The notes under the pieces: model-generated
Seen by the model: the letters and a program-made list of their open reading frames with translations, nothing else
Told to the model about the DNA's origin: nothing
The model's database searches: none
In this document: positions 51,560 to 62,779 of the stretch, piece after piece
Layout: each line of letters begins with the position of its first letter
Numbering within the stretch: position 1 is the stretch's first letter
NCBI GenBank assembly: GCA_014843695.1
Contig: CM026403.1
Coordinates: forward strand, 3,286,150 to 3,350,149
Reading direction: 5' to 3'
Length of the DNA stretch: 64,000 nt
Source of the DNA: Archivesica marissinica
Lineage: Eukaryota; Mollusca; Bivalvia; Venerida; Vesicomyidae
Position numbers and translations under genes: made by a program

Positions 51560-52010
51560 TGCACGTGTCATGCACACAGGGCAGTCACGTGTTAACCGTT
51601 TCGCTACCATGCTCAGTCACTCTCGTTAGATAGTTTCTTTAGTATTATTTTTCGTGGGCTTACGGCGATGTCTGAGCTCTAATGTCCACTCGAACGCATG
51701 AACCTTTAAAATAGCAAAGAACAACATCTAAATCGATGTTGTTTCCGTGGCCGGGTTGTAAATATATTGACATTCGTTTAATTTGCCCCACATCGCTTTG
51801 TAGATTCATATCAAATTATTGTTCATGTGATGAAGTTATCAGTGATGCTGATTTGAGATATGTGGGTGGCTCTATATATCCGGGTGCCCCACCCACCAAC
51901 GGAACAATGTTAGGCAGGGTACCGGATATATTCATATGTCAAGTTAGAAGGTCGGGGATCGGATTCATGAACTAGTTTAAGTTTCAGACAACATACTATA
52001 AAACAAGAGC
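51560..52010. other. Intergenic sequence, nothing recognised
   Basis: Contains a 79-codon ORF (51736-51975) whose product shows no family motif I recognise. No promoter, splice or repeat signal supports it as a gene. Confidence 0.4.
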
Positions 52011-52011
52011 C

Positions 52012-52665
52012 GTAATTAGTATAAGTAATCAGTATAAGTAATTAGTAATTAGTATAAGTAATCAGTATAAGTAATTAGTAATTAGTATAAGTAATCAGTA
52101 TAAGTAATTAGTATAAGTAATCAGTATCAGTAATTAGTAATTAGTATAAGTAATTAGTAATTAGTATAAGTAATCAGTATTAGTAATAGTAATTAGTATA
52201 AGTAATCAGTATAAGTAATTAGTAATTAGTATAAGTAATCAGTATAAGTAATTAGTAATTAGTATAAGTAATCAGTATAAGTAATCAGTATAAGTAATTA
52301 ATATAAGTAATCAGTATAAGTAATTAGTAATTAGTATAAGTAATTAGTATAAGTAATCAGTATAAGTAATTAGTATAAGTAATCAGTATAAGTAATTAGT
52401 ATAAGTAATCAGTATAAGTAATCAGTATAAGTAATCAGTATAAGTAATTAGTAATTAGTATAAGTAATCAATATAAGTAATCAGTATAAGTAATTAGTAA
52501 TTAGTATAAGTAATCAGTATAAGTAATTAGTAATTAGTATAAGTAATCAGCATAAGTAATTAGTAATTAGTATAAGTAATCAATATAAATAATCAGTATA
52601 AGTAATTAGTAATTAGTATAAGTAATCAGTATAAGTAATTAGTAATTAGTATAATTAGTATGGAA
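52012..52665. repeat. AGTATAA/TCAGTATAA minisatellite
   Basis: About 650 bp built only from short blocks AGTAATTAGT, ATAAGTAATC and AGTATAAGTA in varying order, giving mixed periods of roughly 9, 12 and 33 bp. No coding content. Confidence 0.9.
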
Positions 52666-52919
52666 TAATTATTATATTATTATTATCCACTACCGAATTT
52701 GTAAATAATATTTGTAATATATTAGAAGACATAGAAAACGCACACTTCGGATAAGTGTGTTTTTACATGAAAAACAATAACTATATAAATACATAGTTTT
52801 AAACATATATTTTAGTTGTTCAGTTTGTGTTTTGTAATAAAGATGTGATATATCTTTGATGGAATCCTTCGTATTTCGTTTTCATGTAATAATAATCATA
52901 TAATGTAGGTGTACGTTTT
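52666..52919. other. AT-rich spacer between two minisatellites
   Basis: No gene, RNA or repeat recognised. Confidence 0.5.
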
Positions 52920-54641
52920 CTTTGTCCTCTAGTATATTAATGGTTTCCCATATTACATAGCTTTGTCCTCTAGTATATCAATGGTTTCCCATATTACATA
53001 GCTTTGTCCTCTAGTATATCAATGGTTTCCCATATTACATAGCTTTGTCCTCTAGTATATCAATGGTTTCCCATATTACATAGCTTTGTCATCTAGTATA
53101 TCAATGGTTTCCCATGTTACATAGCTTTGTCCTCTAGTATATCAATGGTTTCCCATGTTACATAGCTTTGTCCTCTAGTATATCAATGGTTTCCCATATT
53201 ACATAGCTTTGTCCTCTAGTATATCAATGGTTTCCCATGTTACATAGCTTTGTCCTCTAGTATATCAATGGTGTCCCATGTTGCATAGCTTTGTCCTCTA
53301 GTATATCAATGGTTTCCCATATTACATAGCTTTGTCCTCTAGTATATCAATGGTTTCCCATGTTACATAGCTTTGTCCTCTAGTATATCAATGGTTTCCC
53401 ATGTTACATAGCTTTGTCCTCTAGTATATAAATGGCTTCCCATGTTACATAGCTTTGTCCTCTAGTATATCAATGGTTTCCCATATTACATAGCTTTGTC
53501 CTCTAGTATATCAATGGTTTCCCATATTACATAGCTTTGTCCTCTAGTATATCAATGGTTTCCCATATTACATAGCTTTGTCCTCTAGTATATCAATGGT
53601 TTCCCATATTACATAGCTTTGTCCTCTAGTATATCAATGGTTTCCCATATTACATAGCTTTGTCCTCTAGTATATCAATGGTTTCCCATATTACATAGCT
53701 TTGTCCTCTAGTATATCAATGGTTTCCCATATTACATAGCTTTGTCCTCTAGTATATCAATGGTTTCCCATATTACATAGCTTTGTCCTCTAGTATATCA
53801 ATGGTTTCCCATATTACATAGCTTTGTCCTCTAGTATATCAATGGTTTCCCATATTACATAGCTTTGTCCTCTAGTATATCAATGGTTTCCCATGTTACA
53901 TAGCTTTGTCCTCTAGTATATCAATGGTTTCCCATGTTACATAGCTTTGTCCTCTAGTATATAAATGGTTTCCCATATTACATAGCTTTGTCCTCTAGTA
54001 TATCAATGGTTTCCCATGTTACATAGCTTTGTCCTCTAGTATATAAATGGTTTCCCATATTACATAGCTTTGTCCTCTAGTATATCAATGGTTTCCCATG
54101 TTACATAGCTTTGTCCTCTAGTATATAAATGGTTTCCCATATTACATAGCTTTGTCCTCTAGTATATCAATGGTTTCCCATGTTACATAGCTTTGTCCTC
54201 TAGTATATAAATGGTTTCCCATATTACATAGCTTTGTCCTCTAGTATATCAATGGTTTCCCATGTTACATAGCTTTGTCCTCTAGTATATAAATGGTTTC
54301 CCATATTACATAGCTTTGTCCTCTAGTATATCAATGGTTTCCCATGTTACATAGCTTTGTCCTCTAGTATATAAATGGTTTCCCATATTACATAGCTTTG
54401 TCCTCTAGTATATCAATGGTTTCCCATGTTACATAGCTTTGTCCTCTAGTATATAAATGGTTTCCCATATTACATAGCTTTGTCCTCTAGTATATCAATG
54501 GTTTTCCATGTTACATAGCTTTGTCCTCTAGTATATCAATGGTTTCCCATGTTACATAGCTTTGTCCTCTAGTATATAAATGGCTTCCCATATTACATAG
54601 CTTTGTCCTCTAGTATATCAATGGTTTCCCATATTACATAA
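52920..54641. repeat. 41-bp minisatellite, exactly 42 copies
   Basis: Unit begins CTTTGTCCTCTAGTATATCA and continues ATGGTTTCCCATATTACATAG. Units start every 41 bp from 52920 to 54601 without any length change. Variant sites are TATCA/TATAA and CATATT/CATGTT. From 53904 to 54477 the two linked variant types alternate strictly, making seven 82-bp dimers. Confidence 0.95.
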
Positions 54642-54657
54642 TAGGATAATATCAGGA

Positions 54658-54724
54658 AAGTGATTAATACAAGTTGTTAAAGCTTGTTTCGCGATCGTTG
54701 TAAAATAAATAAAGTTTAAATCTT
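54658..54724 (+). mobile_element. SINE 3'-tail fragment
   Basis: GTGATTAATACAAGTTGTTA through GTTGTAAAATAAATAAAG matches only the tail of the 5167-5412 SINE family. The head is missing, as expected of a 5'-truncated insertion. Confidence 0.75.
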
Positions 54725-54944
54725 AATATCGGAGCTTGTTTGTGTGCTATTGATCGAAGGAAATTCCATACTTCAAAGCTTTATATATCCGGTGGTGCAG
54801 AGAACAGACCAATAACCTAATAAACTGATAATTTACAATTATTCATGAATATAAGTATTAGTTCTTGCAGCTTATATCTTATTTCCTATAAAAGGTTTAC
54901 TGGTTACTGTTTAAATGTTTCATTATGCTAGTTCGTGTTTTAGT

Positions 54945-55036
54945 TTGTTGAGGGCCTCATGGTAGATTGACCTAATTGTTCAAATGAGTTATCTCGTTAA
55001 ATAAAATATTTATTATTATTATTATTATTATACTCG
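54945..55036 (+). mobile_element. Probable SINE/retroelement tail with ATT microsatellite
   Basis: GAGGGCCTCATGGTAGATTG and AAATGAGTTATCTCGTTAAA are followed by AAATATT and (ATT)n. The structure fits a retroposon 3' end; no tRNA head is visible upstream. Confidence 0.45.
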
Positions 55037-55430
55037 AATAATACTAATTAGCAATAATACTACTACTAACTCAGCTGGCTTGCGGAAGGTCGGTGGTTAT
55101 AACCGGGTGCCCTCCACAAATAATAATAACTGGAGAGTCGCCATATGAACAAAACAAACAAAACAACAATAAAAAATTATGTTGACGTTGTCACAGTTAC
55201 ATGTAAATGTTCTTATTCACTACTTTGTCTTGCCATAGGGTAAAGGATAGTGTGTCTTGTGCCTATGGTTACTTAACGTTTTTTTTGGGGGTTTGAACCT
55301 GAAACTGGGCCATTTGTCCAGACCCAGCGTCTGTGCCTTCATCGACAAAGCGTTGATTCCCATGTCTGCCGGTATATAGCTAAGGCCATTATATTGTGTG
55401 AGACCAGGTATTATTTGAAATGACTGTTCC
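55037..55430. other. Intergenic, mixed repeat remnants
   Basis: GGCTTGCGGAAGGTCGGTGG (near 55077) looks like a repeat fragment. The rest has no recognisable gene. Confidence 0.35.
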
Positions 55431-55436
55431 TCCGAA

Positions 55437-55795
55437 AACTACAGTTACTGGACACTATTATGCAACATTAATTAAATATGAGCTGTTGTCGGCTATTAAA
55501 AGAAAGCGCCTTTGGGATTCTGCTGCACCATGGCAAAGCACAATGCCATAGCAGCCGCGTTGTTTCCGACACAGTCAAGGAACTGGGTATAGAACTGCTA
55601 CCGCACCCACCGCATACAGCCCAGATTTGGCAATTTGCGACTTTTGGCTATTTTCAAATCTCAGAGGAGTTAGAGTACGCCGTAAACAGAATTGTGCGGG
55701 AGGTGTCACGTGATAGCCTGTAACACGTGTTCCGGTCATGAATCGAGTGTTGGAATAAATGCAAACTATGCAAGGGACGTTACTTTGAAAAGGAG
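55437..55795 (+). pseudogene. Mariner-type transposase C-terminal remnant
   Basis: Fragments in shifting frames match the mariner transposase catalytic and C-terminal regions. Visible pieces: PPKTTVTGHYYATLI, then (frame change) ILLHHGKAQCHSSRV where the family has an HDNA.PH motif, KELGIELLPHPPH, then (frame change) YSPDLAICDFWLF, and near the end a W.KC..C.GRYFEKE-like piece. Known: these DD34D enzymes need three aspartates. The one normally in HDNA is lost here, and at least two frameshifts and internal stops are present. The N-terminal DNA-binding half is missing. A dead relic. Confidence 0.8.
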
Positions 55796-56330
55796 AAGTT
55801 AAAAGTATGTTAGATTACATATACTCGTAACATAGAATTAGTTCACAACTTATTGATGGGCCCTCGTATAATATAATTATGTTAACATGACAGTCTGTAT
55901 GTACAGTCGTTTCATAACTGACTGTCATTTTGTAACGTCAACAGGACCTGGTGTGGCACCAATATCGCACACTAGACGCATATTATATGTTATTGGGTTA
56001 ATTATTGACACGTCTCATGCTAACAGAGTAATTAATAAGTCACGTCAAAACTATCTCTAGACTGCAATAGTCAGGTGCAAAAATAAAATTGACTAGTCCA
56101 CATGTCTTTACTGCTGTGTTCGACTACCGGTACCCGTGCATATAGACACGTGCGTTAATACAGGTGTATTCTTCAAGACACTTCAAATGTCGCTATGTTG
56201 GAAGTAACCACGACAATCCAACAGTAACGAAGGAACGTACTTGTATAAACATCTACAACACTATAATAGACAATTTACTCTAAAGTAAAAACACAGATAG
56301 CCACACATACGTCATTCAGTGCGTGTTTTG
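55796..56330. other. Intergenic sequence, nothing recognised
   Basis: AT-rich; no gene, RNA or clear repeat found. Confidence 0.5.
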
Positions 56331-56337
56331 TGTTTTA

Positions 56338-56617
56338 CGTTTATTTTATCGTCGCTACCGGTTGCCGATATGAGCGACGCCTCCTGAAGAGAGTAGTCAT
56401 TTTAGATTTTTGGAGGATAGTGCAATGATACAGACAGATACCCATTCCAGTCTCCTCTGGTTCTTTTACGTGCACGGTGTAAAACACCGTCACGAGACCT
56501 TGGTTTAAAGACCCATCTGAAAGACTGTTAATTTTATTAGGGTCAGACGGGGGATCGAACATGCGATCCCTGGATTACCGGTCCAGCGTGTTACCATTGG
56601 ACTATAGATCCGTCTAC
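56338..56617 (-). mobile_element. tRNA-derived SINE (family 3 head, shared tail)
   Basis: On the minus strand: ACGGATCTATAGTCCAATGG, an anticodon-arm-like CTGGA..TCCAG stem with a 7-base loop, and the B box GTTCGATCCC. A unique body follows, then GGCAACCGGTAGCGACGAT and AAAATAAAC. The head still nearly folds like a tRNA, but the T-stem is poorly paired and the long body and LINE-type tail mark it as a SINE, not a functional tRNA gene. Confidence 0.7.
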
Positions 56618-56917
56618 TATTTTAAAACTAAACATACGTTGACAAGTTTGAGATAACCCCTAAAAACTCAGATTCAACGATCCCTCAAACGCTTTACCAA
56701 ACAGCATAAAGCGCCTAGGAGTGTGAGAAGTTCCACGCTATAATTTGACAGTAGATTTACCTGATGTTTCGTTTTTAATTGCTTTGGTCCCCTAATTTCA
56801 TTGTTTAGCTGATTGCAATTTCTTATAAATCTGCAAAGTAAGTGACATCAAGTATAAACGTGCTTTGAATTGTTTGAGTGAAACGATGACATTAGACATT
56901 AGAGGAAGATAAGAGTA

Positions 56918-57549
56918 GAGTGGTTGAACCTATGCTCGGCGTAAATCCCACATATAATGACCAGTATAAAATGTTAATTGCACTTGCCGTATATTATTAT
57001 TTTCTTAAGTCGTGAAAACAACTTTCAAAACACTGTTGTTGGCAGTTTTAGCTTCATCACGTGACCTTGCTGCTCAATACAGCTATTGCAATGCTGTCGA
57101 TTGGCACCCGTTTATATTGGGAACTGAAGACTTCAGGGCACCTATGCACAGCGTACTTGTTATCTTTTATTTATCCACCACAATTTGTTGAATATCTTAT
57201 TTTGATATAGTACATCATTGAATAAAAACACTTATTGGTCTTATTCAGAAATGGTATAGAAACTATTTTTCGGGTTAGGTGTTGGATTTTTAAAATTCGG
57301 ATAGCTACCTGAATTGCTCATACACCGTATCAGTTTCGGTGGAAATATTCTCCCAATGATGTGCTTGTTTATATTCGTCTGCTGGACAAGTCACGTGAGA
57401 GTTGCATCAGCCTACCGATACACGCAATAGAAAATTATTAACTGATTAAACCATCTTCAGCTCTTGTCAGCGAAATTAGCCTAGAACTAAATAAATATTT
57501 TAAATACGGATGGAAATGGAAAATACGCCGAGCATAGGTTCCACCACTC
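56918..57549. mobile_element. 632-bp non-autonomous DNA transposon
   Basis: Inverted ends of about 26 bp with one mismatch: GAGTGGTTGAACCTATGC then TCGGCGTA at the left, and TACGCCGA then GCATAGGTTCCACCACTC at the right. Both sides are flanked by TA (56916-56917, 57550-57551). No transposase ORF is inside. Confidence 0.8.
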
Positions 57550-57876
57550 TATAGTAGTATTTTGCCTTCATGCGCCTACCGGTTTTCGGACCTCTAAGGT
57601 TTGTCGGTGAATAACATTTAGTTAGTCTCTTTTAAGCAGATATAAATAATATTACTATATAAAGTGATACTTATTGCATGTATTGTGCTTGACTAAACTA
57701 AAATTGCATAACATCTTCTAAAATAAACCTACAATTGTTCACTGCAAACATGTGTATTCAACACGGCGTCTTGTTTTTGATACACCAATCAAATTTCATA
57801 CATGTAACTAGTCCTGTATATAAGACCTCTACATAATTTTTTTTCCGCTCATGTTCGCATAGCATTTTCCGCCCTG
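57550..57876. other. Intergenic sequence, nothing recognised
   Basis: No gene or repeat recognised between two DNA transposons. Confidence 0.45.
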
Positions 57877-58440
57877 ATCCGATCACAGGGATTAGGCACG
57901 TTTGGGGGTACTAGTATATATATTTAAGTACAGGGATTCTACTCTGTGGGATGTCAGATTTCGCATCGATCAGTAAAATGGCCCTATCTGAAACAATTTT
58001 GTACAAATCTGTCCAAATATAACGCCTATCCCGAGTCTTTATATTGTTCTTCAAATAAAACACAACTTTAAGCTGCATGCATGTATACTTTGCAAACAAT
58101 TGCCACAGAAATTGACCATAGCAGGTCACATTTCCATACTAGGACACGGGTTCTGTCAGCAACAAAAAAAATCTTCGACGGGAGAGTTTTAACTGTGAAT
58201 AACATTATTAATTGTTTGCAAAGTATACATGCACGCAGCTTAAAGTTGTGTTTTATTTGAAGAACAATATAAAGACTCGGGATAGGCGTTATATTTGGAC
58301 AGATGTGTACAAAATTGTTTCAGACGGGCAAATAGGGCCATTTTACTGATCGATGCGAAATCTGACATCCCACAGAGTAGAATCCCTGTACTAAATATAT
58401 ATACTAGTACCCCCAAACGTGCCGAATCCCTGTGGATCCG
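57877..58440. mobile_element. Foldback element with about 230-bp inverted arms
   Basis: The arm at 57877-58101 (ACAGGGATTAGGCACGTTTG to TTTGCAAACAATT) is the reverse complement of 58210-58440 with few differences. A loop of about 108 bp lies at 58102-58209. The loop and adjacent arm match 49885-50080, so the palindrome probably arose by inverted duplication of one half of that element. Confidence 0.8.
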
Positions 58441-58770
58441 ATGGCAGGATTTCTGACCAAGATTTTGAAGCTTTCCGGACATATGTCCCCGCGAGGTTCG
58501 ACATTAACGGAAGATAGATATATAGACATACGTGAACGTTTTTTTATAAATTTGTGCATTGGTGTTAAAGACATGTGTTTTCCAGTATTTTTACATGACT
58601 GGCATGTGACTTTACAAAGTATTCCATGAGCGTTCATAAATAAGTATTTCTTTATACATACCTCAGCTTATGGGATTTTTAGTTGAATTTTGAATGATAT
58701 TCATGAAAATATTTACATGTTCGAAATATAATGTGAATATTTATCTGTTTTTGTGTGCTAATTTTACCTG
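58441..58770. other. Intergenic sequence, nothing recognised
   Basis: Short ORFs only; no family similarity recognised. Confidence 0.45.
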
Positions 58771-61240
58771 TTTGACAATTCAAGCGAAGTGTGCAACATT
58801 TGACAATTCAAGTGAAGCGTGCAACATTTGACAATTCAAGCGAAGCGTGCAATATTTGACAATTCAAACGAAGCGTGCAACATTTGACAATTCAAGCGTG
58901 TAACATTTGACAATTCAAGCGAAGTGTGTAACATTTGACAATTCAAACGAAGCGTGTACCATTTGACAATTCAAGCGAAGCGTGCAACATTTGACAATTC
59001 AAGCGAAGCGTGCAACATTTGACAATTCAAACGAAGCTTGTAACATTTGACAATTCAAACGAAGCGTGTAACATTTGACAATTCAAGCGAAGCGTGCAAC
59101 ATTTGACAATTCAAGCGTGTAACATTTGACAATTCAAGCGAAGCGTGCAACATTTGACAATTCAAGCGAAGTGTGCAACATTTGACAATTCAAGCATGCA
59201 ACATTTGACAATTCAAGCGTGTAACATTTGACAATTCAAGCGTGTAACATTTGACAATTCAAGCGAAGCGTGCAACATTTGACAATTCAAGCGAAGCGTG
59301 CAACATTTGACAATTCAAGCGTGTAACATTTGACAATTCAAGCGAAGCGTGTAACATTTGACAATTCAAGCGAAGCGTGTACCATTTGACAATTCAAGCG
59401 AAGCGTGCAACATTTGACAATTCAAGCGAAGCGTGCAACATTTGACAATTCAAGCGAAGCGTGCAACATTTGACAATTCAAGCGAAGCGTGCAACATTTG
59501 ACAATTCAAACGAAGCGTGTAACATTTGACAATTCAAGCGAAGCATGCAACATTTGACAATTCAAGTGAAGCGTGCAACATTTGACAATTCAAGCGAAGC
59601 GTGCAACATTTGACAATTCAAACGAAGCGTGCAACATTTGACAATTCAAGCGTGTAACATTTGACAATTCAAGCGAAGTGTGTAACATTTGACAATTCAA
59701 GCGAAGCGTGTACCATTTGACAATTCAAGCGAAGCGTGCAACATTTGACAATTCAAGCGAAGCGTGCAACATTTGACAATTCAAGCGAAGCGTGCAACAT
59801 TTGACAATTCAAACGAAGCGTGCAACATGTGACTATTCAAGCGAAGTGTGTAACATTTGACAATTCAAGTGAACCGTGTAACATTTGACAATTCAAGCGA
59901 AGTGTGCAACATTTGACAATTCAAACGAAGCGTGTAACATTTGACAATTCAAGCGAAGCGTTCAACATTTGACAATTCAAGCGAAGCGTGTAACATTTGA
60001 CAATTCAAGCGAAGCGTGCAACATTTGACAATTCAAGCGAAGCGTGTAACATTTGACAATTCTAGCGAAGCGTGCAACATTTGACAATTCAAGCGAAGCG
60101 TGCAACATTTGACAATTCAAGCGTGTAACATTTGACAATTCAAGCGAAGTGTGTAACATTTGACAATTCAAGCGAAGCGTGTACCATTTGACAATTCAAG
60201 CGAAGCGTGCAACATTTGACAATTCAAGCGAAGCGTGCAACATTTGACAATTCAAGCGAAGCGTGCAACATTTGACAATTCAAGCGAAGCGTGCAACATT
60301 TGACAATTCAAACGAAGCGTGTAACATTTGACAATTCAAGCGAAGCATGCAACATTTGACAATTCAAGTGAAGCGTGCAACATTGGACAATTCAAGCGAA
60401 GCGTGCAACATTTGACAATTCAAGCGTGTAACATTTGACAATTCAAGCGAAGTGTGTAACATTTGACAATTCAAGCGAAGCGTGTACCATTTGACAATTC
60501 AAGCGAAGCGTGCAACATTTGACAATTCAAGCGAAGCGTGCAACATTTGACAATTCAAGCGAAGCGTGCAACATTTGACAATTCAAACGAAGCGTGCAAC
60601 ATGTGACTATTCAAGCGAAGTGTGTAACATTTGACAATTCAAGTGAACCGTGTAACATTTGACAATTCAAGCGAAGTGTGCAACATTTGACAATTCAAAC
60701 GAAGCGTGTAACATTTGACAATTCAAGCGAAGCGTTCAACATTTGACAATTCAAGCGAAGCGTGTAACATTTGACAATTCAAGCGAAGCGTGCAACATTT
60801 GACAATTCAAGCGAAGCGTGTAACATTTGACAATTCTAGCGAAGCGTGCAACATTTGACAATTCAAGCGAAGCGTGCAACATTTGACAATTCAAGCGAAG
60901 CGTGCAACATTTGACAATTCAAGCGAAGCGTGCAACATTTGACAATTCAAGCGAAGTGTGCAACATTTGACAATTCAAGCGAAGCGTGTAACATTTGACA
61001 ATTCAAGCGAAGCGTGCAACATTTGACAATTCAAGCGAAGCGTGCAACATTTGACAATTCAAGCGAAGCGTGCAACATTTGACAATTCAAGCGAAGCGTG
61101 CAACATTTGACAATTCAAGCGAAGCGTGCAACATTTGACAATTCAAGCGAAGCGTGCAACATTTGACAATTCAAGCGAAGCGTGTAACATTTGACAATTC
61201 AAGCGAAGCGTGCAACATTTGACAATTCAAGCGTGTAACA
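58771..61240. repeat. 28-bp minisatellite with 23-bp variant, about 90 copies
   Basis: Unit: CATTTGACAATTCAAGCGAA plus GCGTGCAA. A common short form lacks five bases (CGAAG). A marked stretch (TGTGACTATTC, then GTGAACCG, then GCGTTCAAC, then TCTAGCG) occurs at about 59826 and again 774 bp later at 60600, showing block duplication. 28 is not a multiple of 3 and reading frames are not maintained. Confidence 0.93.
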
Positions 61241-61650
61241 TATAGACCAAACACCTGTCACCGATAGTGATGACGTCATTTCCCTACAATTTGGAATACA
61301 GTTGGAGAACAAAAATGGAACGATTGATGATAATTGCCCTTGCAAAACATCATTTTGTCAGCTTAATGCATGTCTCTATATTCTATGGAGCCTCCTTGGT
61401 GTACTGGATGCAGTATCTGCCTTGTTACCGAGAGGTTCGAGTTCCATCAGAACCTCGACGGTGATGTCCTTTACCTTAGAATCCACATTTACCTTAAACA
61501 ATTGAATCCACATTGCCTCTTCTCTCTTCCTCATGGCAATGCATCCCTTGCTAATGTGGCAAACAACTTCTTATGCAATGAAGCTAAAATAAATATTGTA
61601 TAAATAAACAGATTGCCAAACTACTTGACAAAAATATATCCGACCACTCT
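61241..61650. other. Intergenic sequence with short unassigned ORFs
   Basis: Overlapping ORFs of 65-77 codons in three frames around 61267-61603. None shows a motif I recognise and none is clearly preferred. Confidence 0.35.
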
Positions 61651-61654
61651 AATG

Positions 61655-61760
61655 TAGCCATGCCCAAGTCGGGGTTTGAACCCACAACTGCCTAATCCTC
61701 CATTATCAGTAGTCGAACTACCGTGTCGCTCGCCCACATGGTTCGCCGGAGGCGAGAGTA
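61655..61760 (-). mobile_element. tRNA-like sequence, probable SINE head
   Basis: On the minus strand GACACGGTAGTTCGACTAC (A-box-like) is followed by GTGGGTTCAAACCCCGACT (B box plus T-arm pairing). The spacing between them is longer than in a normal tRNA and no clean acceptor stem forms, so a SINE head or tRNA relic is more likely than a working tRNA. Confidence 0.4.
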
Positions 61761-62020
61761 AATAAGCTCAACCGTGTCGCCATAAAAGCTAGAGAGTACA
61801 TTTTCAACAAAATTCCCCCTTTAATTTATACAATGTGGAACATTATTGCACAAAGTCTGATGTGGTGGAGAAGACAACCCACATTGCCTGGGTAGAAACC
61901 AGTATTCAATTCTCCAACCTCTGAAAGCGACGTCACTTGCAACATTCTCACATAGCATCATTTTATCACTTTCTCATGGCCCTGATTGATGATCATGGTG
62001 AATGGCAAGTTCTAAGTTTA
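61761..62020. other. Intergenic sequence, nothing recognised
   Basis: No gene or repeat recognised. Confidence 0.4.
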
Positions 62021-62021
62021 G

Positions 62022-62125
62022 ACTTTATTTATTTTACGATTGCGAAGCAAGTTTTAAAAATTATAATAATCATTCTTGTTGGCGTTGATGACTCATTGGT
62101 CATTCGTGTGGGAGGAAGCTAGTCC
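62022..62125 (-). mobile_element. SINE tail fragment, inverted
   Basis: TTTATTTATTTTACGATTGC through CGTGTGGGAGGAAG is the reverse complement of the 3' half of the 5167-5412 SINE family, diverged. It lies just left of the forward SINE interrupted at 62205. Confidence 0.7.
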
Positions 62126-62153
62126 ATTCAGCCATGGAAGACATTCTAGAACT

Positions 62154-62779
62154 TCAATGGTTGCGCTCGCTTCTCACCAATGCAACCTGGGTTTGATCTT
62201 CGGACCACAGTATTAGGCAGAGAGCCGTCGGGCCGTCTTTTCGATGGCCTATCACCTAATAAGACGGTCAATTATATTGGCGACGGTTACCGACGGCCAG
62301 TTAAAAAAATGGCTAAGTTTTTTTGTTTTTTTTCTTTCTTCCCGAGACCTCACTAGGTTTGTTAACATATATATGCAGCTGTAAAACAATGACAAGAACT
62401 GGACCCTATAATAGGCTAATATTGTTCGCAATTCCTTTTTGGAGAGGCTTTCCCACCCGGGCTTTCCCAGTTTCTGCCGCATTTCGATCACGTCAGTTCG
62501 CCGTTCTCACATCGAGTCCGTGCGGCAATTTCCGTCATCATTCGGGTCCCGCTCTGGGACCAAATCCCATTTGGATATTTCTGCCTAATACTATGCTTCG
62601 GACCGGGAAGTATATAAGATTGTATGGTCATCGCCAGATCGGACAGGTGGGTGTACTCCGGTGTCCTCCCACACAAATTACAACATTTACGCTTTCAAAC
62701 GCGCCAACGAGAGTGATTACTATAAGTTGTTAAAAAACTTGCTTCGCAATCGTTGTAAAATAAATAAAGTTTAAACTTA
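62154..62779 (+). mobile_element. tRNA-derived SINE split by a MITE
   Basis: The head (GCGCTCGCTTCTCACCAATG, with GGTTTGATCTTCGGAC as a mutated B box) ends at 62205. The rest of the same SINE resumes at 62596 (CTTCGGACCGGGAAGTAT) and runs to the tail AAATAAATAAAGTTTAAAC at 62779. Removing 62206-62603 restores a continuous family member. Confidence 0.88.
62206..62595. mobile_element. 390-bp hAT-type MITE nested in a SINE
   Basis: Ends CACAGTATTAGGCAGA and, read inverted, CATAGTATTAGGCAGA match at 15 of 16 bases. The 8-bp CTTCGGAC flanks both sides (62198-62205, 62596-62603) and occurs once in the uninterrupted SINE. An 8-bp duplication with CA ends is the hAT signature. There is no transposase inside. 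A 136-codon ORF crossing it is fortuitous. Confidence 0.88.

Noticed and set aside
51736..51975. 79-codon ORF with several cysteines
   Set aside because: No recognised motif and no supporting gene signals; length is within chance for this region.
56540..56617. Functional tRNA gene (minus strand)
   Set aside because: B box and anticodon-like stem are present, but the T-stem is poorly paired and the sequence continues into a SINE body and tail.
61655..61760. Functional tRNA gene (minus strand)
   Set aside because: A and B boxes are recognisable, but the acceptor stem does not form and spacing is abnormal.
62323..62733. 136-codon ORF
   Set aside because: It crosses a MITE/SINE insertion boundary, so it is assembled from two unrelated non-coding elements.
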